Positions 56,501 to 64,000 of a stretch of 64,000 bases of DNA are shown here, in pieces. The stretch's first letter is position 1. The number at the start of each line of letters is the position of its first letter. The position numbers and the translations under genes were made by a program. This DNA comes from Bombardia bombarda (lineage: Eukaryota > Ascomycota > Sordariomycetes > Sordariales > Lasiosphaeriaceae): positions 8,889,001 to 8,953,000 of the forward strand of contig JAULSR010000001.1 of assembly GCA_030512295.1 (NCBI GenBank), in the 5' to 3' direction. The notes under the pieces are model-generated. The model did no database searches and was not told the origin of the DNA. It saw only the letters and a list, made by a program, of their open reading frames with translations.

Positions 56501-58671
56501 GCTACGCATGGCTACGTGTTTTGCATGGCAAAGCCCCTCGGGGACGTCCGAGTTACAGCATTCATCGCAATACAACACAACGTACCTCGGGTAACTGCCT
56601 GTTATTGGGGGCCTTTTTTTTTCGTTTAGGTTCCTAGAAAGAAGATTCCATCTGTAGGTAGGGCCGGTAAGGTGTTATTGAACATTATTACCACTTAGTG
56701 ATATCCACCGCAAACCGACCGGCGACTGGCCTTGCAACAAAAAATAGCAACGACAAGACAGGAAAAAACGTGTGTGTGCATTTGTCTGCCTACCTACCCA
56801 CCTACCTCTTTGGGACTAAGTGTGAGCAGCAGAAACCAAGGCGGAGGAGAGCATGACTTGACAGATTGACAGACCGACCACGATGATACCAAGCCAAGCC
56901 CCTCTTCCAGGCCTCCATGGTACCGGTAATAGGGAATAGGAAGTAGGCTATAGCACGAGTTCCATATAGACCGCTCCTCGGGCTGGCGCGCTAATGGTAA
57001 TAATTGAGAATATTCCTGTCAAGTATCCTGTAGATCCATGATAATACGGCGACATTTAGTGTTATCTTTTTCTTTTCCACATTGCATGATCAACAATATG
57101 TTTGCTCTATCTACTATGGGTAGAGAGAAACAAAAGAAAAGGCAAAAAGAATAAACCTGAGATCGATCTGCCGCTGCATCGATGAGTGCCCAGCTGATGA
57201 CTGACCAGACAGACAGACGGACAAGGGGTGGAATCTTGCATGTTAAAAACCTTTGGGTGTCCAGTGCCCTGTGACAACAGAGGGGCCAGTGCTGAACAGC
57301 ACCCTGACAGCCTATGAACGGCCAGCGAGAGCCGTGGGGGTCACCGAGACAGTTTTGTCTCAAACGCATACCTGACTACGGATAGTTCTGTTTCGCTCTT
57401 TAGACAGTCTCTAGTTAGACAAACCACACGACTTACGTAGTTCAGTAAAAGAATAATAGGAAGCTTCGGTAGATGTATGTTGGACTGGTTGCACTTTTGG
57501 AAGGGAAATAGAAAGCATCTACTTAGATGTACGCGTTGTTTATTGTGCGTTTCTGTCTGTTTTATTTCTCTGCGTATTATGTGCCGCTAGGACTTCTTAT
57601 GAACACATCAGAGTCTCTGCCTCTCTCTGTCTCTTTTTGGTCCTGCCTGCGTCCACCCATCCGTTAGTTAACATGTCCCCCGCCGAAAGGGAAAAAATAT
57701 GGCCCCGCCCCCAACAAGCACCGGTCCTTAAGAAAAAGCCACGACGTCCACCAAGAACAAAGAAATGACGTTCATCACCATCATCATAATCACATGTCAT
57801 CATAATATCCCAGCAGTAAAAATGGACCAGAGGAGAAAAGATGGTAAAATGGAGTAAAAAGAGCCTTGCGTCGCCCTTCAAAGACCTTGCCAGTGTTGTG
57901 TGTGCATTGTACACACAACACTGGCGGGCTGCCTTGAATTTCCCTAGTAGTGTGTGAAGAGAGTAAACAATCCCATATATACTTCAAATATCCGCCTAGC
58001 CGATCTGCCCTGTTTCGCTGTTCCACCTGGCGTCCTGCCTTGCCTAGGTATTCCGTCTAATTATCTTCCCAAACCAAAATAAAACAAAAAATGACAAAGG
58101 AATAAAAAACACTGCTGTTACCGCACAAACACCAGTTGACCATCCCGTTCCTGTTGACCACCTGATAGTACTACTGAAGGTATCTTTCTGTCGAACTGCT
58201 GGGTATGTCCAAGTAGGGCGAGACAGTCGACGTTGGCGGGTGAAGAAAGGGCAAAATTTCTATATGTCCGACTGAGTGACAGAGAGAGGAAAAGAAAATG
58301 ATCAAAGAAAAACAAAGTGGTGATGTCTATCCGTGTAACACGCGCAGAAGTAAAAAATCCCGACCGCAAAGTGCTCCGATTTCCCGGTGATATTTGTCCA
58401 CCGCCGTCGCCGTCGCCGTCGCCTCCACCTGGTTTGCTATCACAAAGCTAAGCTAAACCAGCGCAATCAACCCAGTTTAGCCATTATTACCAGTGAGATT
58501 CCGATGGCTTTCTATTTGAACCATCTGGAGAAAATCGCCGAAAACGCCATATACATATTTCCTTCTATAGTCATTCATTCATGTCGATCGATCGAGGTCT
58601 GTGTGTTGTTGTGTTCGCAATTTTGCCAGAATCGAAAGTAAGCCAAGTATGTATAACGCGACCCGTCATGG

Positions 58672-59946
58672 TCACAACCTGTCCATCATATCTCCCCCCG
58701 AGATACTGTTGGATGATGAACTCCTGCCGCTCCTATTGTTGTACCCGTCACTTGGCGAGAGGAGGTCGTGTACGGCCACTTTCGGAACCTGAGGAACTGG
58801 CAGTTTCCGTTGTGTGCCGTCGGGGCGGCTAATAATATCTGTCAGCGACATGCCGTTACTCCTGGGAGCAGGCTGCTGAGTCTGGTTGAGCGAGAATTGC
58901 TGCCCTTCTGGCGAAGGCTCGAGAGGCGCCAAGGCAGGAGTGTGCTGCTGCAGGGAAAGGCTCCTGAACGGGGGCAGCTCGTAGCTGGGCATAAACGGTC
59001 GCAGACGAGGAGAGTGCGCGGGCGTGGCCAGAGGGGTATGATCGGGCGTGGGCGAAAGCGAGTCGTGCGAGAAGGTGGGAGATGAAGGGGCTGTGGAATT
59101 GGGCGAGTTGGGCCTCGATCTTTTTGCATGTCTGTATGCGTGTGCGTAGTGGTCGTCCTGGTCCTCGTGAGAGTGAGACCTCGACATGTGGTATGCTTGC
59201 AGACCGGGCAGGTGGTTCCGCGAGGAGTGCATGCTGTTGGCATAGTATGGATGATGTCTCGACGGGGGGTAGTGGTTGTGGTGCCCAGGCATGCCGTCCC
59301 GCTCCACCTGGCCAACGGCCCTTGCCAGGAGAGAAATCTCAGGACCGCTCTGGCTTCCAGCAGAGCCACGGCTGTGGCTGTAAGGATTCAGGCTTGACGA
59401 TGGGGAAAAGTTGTAGGAGCTGAAATGAGGAGGCGATACGTTGGGAGATGACATAGCGGTAGGAGGTGCGGAGCGGATCGCCTTGGGCTGGGGCGGAGGC
59501 GGCATCATGTCAGGCTGCAGTCCGTGTACCATGCCCGGGTGGTGATGCTGCTGGCCCTTATTCCCTCTTCTGGAGTTGGGGTTGTTGTGTATCCTCGAGT
59601 GGCGCGTCAGCTCGTCCGAACGCGAGAACTTCTTGCTGCAACCTGGGAACTGGCAGGCATGGGGCTTCTCGCCCGTGTGGGTGCGAATATGCCTGGTCTG
59701 GTGCTCGAGGCGGTGGAAGGCCTTGTCGCACAAGGGGCACTTGTATGGTCGCGGGAGCTCGTTAGAAGACTCTGCTGTCTGTCCTCCTGGCAGTGGCCCA
59801 TTGGGGCGAAGTAGACCAACGGCAGCCATGTCTCCTTCAGTCTGCTGTGGTTGTTGTCGTGGCGAGTCCAGATCCTGATCCCTCTCTGTCGACGCTTCTG
59901 GGTTCAGCAGGTTGGAAAAATCCACCGCTGACTGTGCGCGTTGCAT
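58672..59946 (-). CDS. creA: Carbon catabolite repressor CreA/CRE1
   Basis: Intronless, 424 residues. CreA is the C2H2 repressor that binds SYGGRG sites and shuts off alternative-carbon genes on glucose. The N-terminus MQRAQSAVDFSNLLNP is characteristic of Sordariomycete CRE1. Two zinc fingers lie at about residues 70-90 (CPLC...HQTRH...) and 98-120 (CQFPGC...RSDELTRHSRIH). Then come a His/Pro-rich stretch, the regulatory SHDSLSPTPDHTPLATPAHS segment, YELPPFRSLSLQ, and the C-terminal LPVPQVPKVAVHDLLSPSD region tied to repression. The length matches orthologues (about 400-430). It stands alone, with 13 kb of non-coding sequence downstream and at least 4 kb upstream, and has a short uORF and CreA-type sites in its own upstream region. 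Confidence 0.97.
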   Translation of the reverse strand: MQRAQSAVDFSNLLNPEASTERDQDLDSPRQQPQQTEGDMAAVGLLRPNGPLPGGQTAESSNELPRPYKCPLCDKAFHRLEHQTRHIRTHTGEKPHACQFPGCSKKFSRSDELTRHSRIHNNPNSRRGNKGQQHHHPGMVHGLQPDMMPPPPQPKAIRSAPPTAMSSPNVSPPHFSSYNFSPSSSLNPYSHSRGSAGSQSGPEISLLARAVGQVERDGMPGHHNHYPPSRHHPYYANSMHSSRNHLPGLQAYHMSRSHSHEDQDDHYAHAYRHAKRSRPNSPNSTAPSSPTFSHDSLSPTPDHTPLATPAHSPRLRPFMPSYELPPFRSLSLQQHTPALAPLEPSPEGQQFSLNQTQQPAPRSNGMSLTDIISRPDGTQRKLPVPQVPKVAVHDLLSPSDGYNNRSGRSSSSNSISGGDMMDRL

Positions 59947-59997
59947 GTGATCGCCCTGTCGAATGAAACCCGACTCTGTCTCTTGTGTGGTGTCTGG

Positions 59998-60036
59998 TTA
60001 TTTTTTCTGCCAATTGCCCTGCACCTCGAGATGCAT
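59998..60036 (-). promoter_or_regulatory. Short upstream ORF in the probable creA leader
   Basis: On the minus strand an ATG at 60036 opens a 12-codon frame (MHLEVQGNWQKK) that stops at 59998, 51 nt before the creA ATG. Reading upstream from the creA start it is the first ATG met; the next lies near 60352. Whether it is in the mRNA depends on the unknown transcription start. Confidence 0.5.
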
Positions 60037-60375
60037 GCAGCCGTCACGATGGGATTACTAGAAAAGGTCGATCGCGTGCGGATGGCGGGCGTCTCCTGTG
60101 TTCACTCGACACTAAAAGCCTCCTAATAAACCCGAGCACAGATTAATACTGAAATGCAGTACGGGCCGTTAAAGATGGGCGGCCACTGAGTTGGAGCTTG
60201 TTGTTGTTATGGTTGACAAAATCGGTACCAAAGTTAAGGTATACGGTGGTGCGGGCGTTGTTGGGGAAATTTAGTATGGGGAAGTAACGAGGGGTGAAAG
60301 GTCTGTTTTGAGGGGGAGCCGCACTGGTTTTAAATGGGTGATGAGCGGCCTAACATGGGGCGATAGGCATGTGGT

Positions 60376-60394
60376 GTGGAGTGGGCGGGTGGAG
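60376..60394 (+). promoter_or_regulatory. Paired CreA-consensus sites upstream of creA
   Basis: GTGGAG occurs at 60376-60381 and 60389-60394 in the same orientation, 13 bp apart, about 430 bp before the creA start. Both fit the known SYGGRG consensus. Close pairs are the arrangement usually associated with functional sites. Autoregulation is inferred. Confidence 0.5.
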
Positions 60395-60443
60395 GTAAGG
60401 GAGGTAGCGACTCAGTGAGGGAGGAACACCCTGTAGGACTGGC

Positions 60444-60471
60444 GGGATGGGGATGGGATGGGATGGGGGGG
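60444..60471 (+). other. G-quadruplex-type tract upstream of creA
   Basis: Five G-runs of three or more are separated by AT dinucleotides (GGGATGGGGATGGGATGGGA, then TGGGGGGG), about 500 bp before the creA ATG. Short loops and repeated G3 tracts meet the standard quadruplex pattern. Confidence 0.7.
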
Positions 60472-62692
60472 TACGTCTCAAAAGAGGGAAAAAGAAAAAC
60501 AGAAAAATGGAATTAATAGGAACTGACTGACAGCCCCCCGCCTAGAAAGAGGACCCTAGTGGGTGAGGTACTGTACTTATGCTGGGGTACGGGGTACCTG
60601 GCGAACGTGGACAAGGAGATACGCTGGGCTGACCTGCGCTCGCTGCCGTACTTGGTACTAACTGAAATCTATGCCCTACCCTGCAGCCGCCCCTCTTTGA
60701 AGGGGAAGGGGGGCTGTTTGCAAATTTGGCCGGTGTGCGACTGAGGCACTTCGCGCTGGGCGTTGCTAACGATCCATTCACGATCAAGGTCGGGTCGAAT
60801 CCTCTTGGTTGTTGGAAAATTTGCAATGCAGCCGGTACTCAACTGCAGGGCGGTCAAGATTATCAAGTCCCAAGGCGGTCGGCACCGGTACTTTGTACTC
60901 CACAAAAGGCATGGAGAGTGAAGATGCGAGACGCATAATATTATTTTGCGTGCTAACTCGTAAGGGAAAGACCCATTCCATGCATGGGGTCAGGGCTGTG
61001 TGGGGTGGTGCCCTTGGTCGTTCGAGGGCGGTGGGATGGAAATTGAAATGGGAAATGGAAGGCGGCACCTCAGCTTGCAAGTCACAGAGGGAAGGAAGTC
61101 TCAGCGTCAAGCCTGCCAATGTATGTACATGTACAAGTAGCGGCGTGGGATGTCGTTTGTACCTGCCCGCCCGAGATTGGAATGCAAAGACTTGGCACCT
61201 CTTTGGATACGTACATGGAGCAATACGCCAGTCGAATTGCACGATGTGAAGGGTGAGGGAAAAGTGAAAACTGACCGACGGCCCCCGATCCTAGACAGAC
61301 GAGACAAACAGGCAGGCGAGCTCTGGAAGTCGTTTACGCTGCATAACCGCTCTTGCCGTCCTTGTCAATCCGAAGAGACAGGGTGCATCCGATCAGATCA
61401 AGGAGAATCTCGGTCAGGGAAACAGTGCAGGATCACGCCTTCCCGATGCATGGCACAACCCTTCGTCACCATTAGTACTGCAGAGGCCGTGAGGACGCAA
61501 CTGCTGAGGAAGGTGCAAAGCAGCTACGGTACTTACTTGGAAAGTTGATAATTAAGCAAGACTTGGACAGGGCGGGCAAGCGGAGCCCACATCGTCGCTT
61601 CCATCGTTCTTGTGCGAGGGTGAGCGTTGTCCCGCCTCTGATTGTGCGAGGGTGCGCAACTTTTGCAACGACGTCTCCAGAGGGTGAGGCTATCATTTCC
61701 CTAATGATCCAACCCATCGTGTCATCTTCCCCAGAGCCCTAACGAGCCTGCCGCCTCCCTGCGAACCAACCTGCCGCCCGTGCAAGCCGAGCAAAAAGGA
61801 TGTGGGTGAGGCCGATTCCACAGGACTAGGGGGCGGTGTGGGCGGTGGCTAAGCAGCGGCTTGCACATTGCAGCATGATTGGGCCTTGCCGCTTCTCAGC
61901 CTTTTCTTTTTTGTGTGATGTGTTTTTTTTCCTTCCCGTTTTCCTTCTTGACGCCTTGACGTTCAGCTGGGCTTCGGAGACACGGAGACGACCAAGCGGA
62001 TCAAGCAATAGAGATTTCACTCTGGCTTAGGGAATGGTGACTTATTACTGACAAGGCCAGCTCTTACTCAGCCAGATGATGTATCGTCGCCGAGAAAGCC
62101 CGAGACTGAGGGATGACAACCGAGCCGGTGCACACCCACGATGCAGCCCTGGCTCGTTTGCTAGTTTGGTACTCAGCTGCCCATTTTGGGGAATGTTCAG
62201 GACTTGTCACATACATATGACTTCTGGAAGATGGCGTTTATAGAATCGACACCAATGTCTTTTGTTTGAGATTCTACGCCTAAAGGAAATAATTTAAATA
62301 GCTTTGACCCCAACCCTAGATTCAAATACCAAACTAACAAATAACCTCAAACCCCATTACTTAAAAGGTGAAAAGGAAGGGACATGCAAAAATGGTAACT
62401 TAGAAATGGTACCTATGTACCTCAACGGAGGTTAGGTTCTGCTCGTTTCCTAGCACGGAAGAGCGTATGGTGTAATGTACGGTGTAATGTACTGGACGGT
62501 GCACACTACGAGATACAAGGTACATTGGACGGACGCCTTACCATACATGAATTACGATCCGGGGAGGTGCCTGAGAGTTACAGCCGTCGCATCGCCGTGA
62601 ACCGGAGTCTGGGCTGTTGCGTTGGTGTCCAGCATGACCATGGTGCTCATGGGAGCCCATCTCGTCTGATCACGCAGCTCAGCCTGGCACTG

Positions 62693-62727
62693 GCGCTCTG
62701 GCGGGCGCTCTGGCGGGCGCTCTGGCC
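62693..62727 (+). repeat. 12-bp tandem repeat, about three copies
   Basis: Unit GCGCTCTGGCGG, two full copies and one nearly full copy, in non-coding sequence. Confidence 0.9.
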
Positions 62728-64000
62728 AGGGAGGTCTGTGACTTCTCTTGTTTTTTTGGTTTTTTTTTTTTGGTAAAAGGGGGAACGGACCCGGGGGGTT
62801 GTGGGGAGTGGGGGTTGAATCGAAACGGGGAAGCGCTAGGAGCCTGCACTCCCCCAGGTTTGTGACTTTGGCGACTTCGTGTGTTGCCTGTTGAGCAACT
62901 GTCATCCTACAGGTCCCAACGTTTCTTTTTTCCCTCCCGCGCTCTCTAGTACGGTACAAAGTATGAGGTGTGCTCATCTCTTTTCAGCCTAGTCCATCTT
63001 TTGCGAATTCCCGTCTCTTGCTCCGCGTCGGCAAGAAGCACCCCAGGCGGCTCCCTCCCAGAGGCAGGCGCGAGGGAGGTCAGAGAAAACGTGGGACGTG
63101 GCTCCAGCAATCTAGGGGGTGGCACCAGTATAGATAAGACGCAGAGTGTGGAGGTGCCCAGACCCCAGAGTCCAGAGCTGATTGATTCCCTAACGCCCTG
63201 ACGATGACGCCCGATTGAACAAGTTGGAGGCTCGGGAACTCATCTGCCTCCATTTCGTTCTTCCCTGAGGTTATTATCCCACGAGATCCGCCGCTTCTTT
63301 TCATTCCATGCCCTCTGGAACATACTCTTTAGAATCCTACCCATGCTGCCAAATCCCACTAACAAACTCCCCTTCCCAGGTGACGGGACGACTACCTAAG
63401 GTAGTTCTCCCTGGATGAACCGAGCCTGTTGCCTCCTGCAGGGTGAGGACAAGTGTGATACGCAACGACGGCCCAAATCATGCTTTGCGCTGCCACCAAA
63501 ATAACAATACGTCAAAGGTGCGGATGGATAGGATACCTAGTAATAAGCGCTGCAGCAGGCTCGGTGGCTCGGTGGCTCGCTAAAAAAGTTGGAGAACGGT
63601 TCCCCTTTCCCCAGGTCAAGGGCCTTATCGCGCGTCAACCGAAATCCGGGGTAATCTCGCGCTGCAACTTGCAACCTACGTAGGTACCCTCAGTATTGTA
63701 CCTACCCTGCCCGCCACGGCCAAACTAAAACGATCCTCGTCCTCTGATAAATACATGCTTCAGCGTCGCCAAGGGGGTGCTTCAGGACGCGCGCGTCCAT
63801 CCTCGATGAAAGCTGGGTCTTGGACTGAGGACAGAGAAAATCATCAGCGACTCAGAATTGCATTGGATTTTTCACTCCTCAACAACAAAGCGTGGGGGTC
63901 CTTGGTCACACAGTTTGAGCTGCGCCTGCGCTTTATCATTGCCCACCAACTCCCACCGCCAGGCAAAGCCAGATCTCTGCCCCCATGGGAAACAGACCAC

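Larger units (their letters stand above)
45592..58671. other. 13 kb gene desert downstream of creA
   Basis: I find no protein-coding gene I can support. The longest frames (46421-46885 on minus, 45998-46360 and 52635-53165 on plus) lack family motifs, splice structure or protein-like composition. The stretch is rich in short tandem repeats, homopolymers, TAGGTA/ACCTAC words and GGCAGGCAG-type runs. An A-box-like word at about 53269-53285 is not followed by a B box. The region could hold long non-coding transcripts or decayed repeats; the sequence alone does not decide. Confidence 0.5.
59947..64000. other. creA upstream region, at least 4 kb without genes
   Basis: No coding gene seen up to the window edge. 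It contains the probable creA leader, CreA-consensus sites, a G-rich tract, a 12-bp tandem repeat and several T and G homopolymers. Frames such as 62552-62977 are low-complexity artefacts. Confidence 0.5.

Overview
The window is nuclear DNA of a filamentous ascomycete, probably a Sordariomycete. The genes carry short introns (50-190 bp) with GTRNGT donors, CTAAC-type branch sites and YAG acceptors. Spacers are long. The products are typical of Pezizomycotina, including a CreA/CRE1 repressor, an Esa1 MYST acetyltransferase, Gid8, Rex4, Rnh203 and fungal complex I and ATP synthase subunits. The identification rests on my reading of translated sequence and splice sites; no search was run.

Layout. 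1-766: 3' end of a Tdp1 gene (+). 1027-2294: spliced gene (-) for an unrecognised internally repetitive protein, followed by diverged direct repeats to about 3075. 3706-4187: acyl-CoA-binding protein (-). 5757-6902: AIF/FSP1-type flavoprotein (+). 7363-7434: tRNA-Arg(ACG) (-). 7817-10278: secreted multidomain polysaccharide deacetylase (-). 12738-14615: uridine kinase/UPRT-like protein (-), nine exons. 15740-17076: Gid8 (+). 18025-18796 (-) and 19255-20039 (+): NDUFS4-type complex I subunit and ATP synthase subunit f, divergent. 21789-25765: long disordered RGG protein (+) whose frame breaks near the 3' end. 28903-30696: PLP aminotransferase (+). 31201-31713: RNase H2 subunit C (-). 34938-36641: cyclopropane-fatty-acid synthase (+). 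36917-38086: Rex4 (-), divergent from 38646-40286 Esa1 (+). 40838-43921: MCM6 (+). 44585-45591: broken aminoglycoside-phosphotransferase-like gene (+). 58672-59946: creA (-).

The most unusual large-scale feature is the right third. About 13 kb (45592-58671) downstream of creA and 4 kb (59947-64000) upstream hold no gene I can support, only short tandem repeats and homopolymers. The creA leader and promoter contain a short uORF, paired CreA-consensus sites and a G-quadruplex-type tract.

Most genes are unlinked housekeeping functions: DNA repair and replication (Tdp1, RNase H2C, MCM6), chromatin (Esa1), rRNA maturation (Rex4), respiration (NDUFS4, Atp17), lipid metabolism (ACBP, CFA synthase) and pyrimidine salvage (Urk1). 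Two relate to carbon response: Gid8 (GID/CTLH ubiquitin ligase, known for gluconeogenic enzyme turnover) and CreA. They lie more than 40 kb apart, so I infer no cluster. I found no biosynthetic cluster, CRISPR array or convincing intact transposon. The likeliest novelties are the repetitive protein at the left end, the three-module deacetylase, the 15-nt microexon, the frame break at 25166-25171 and the creA desert.
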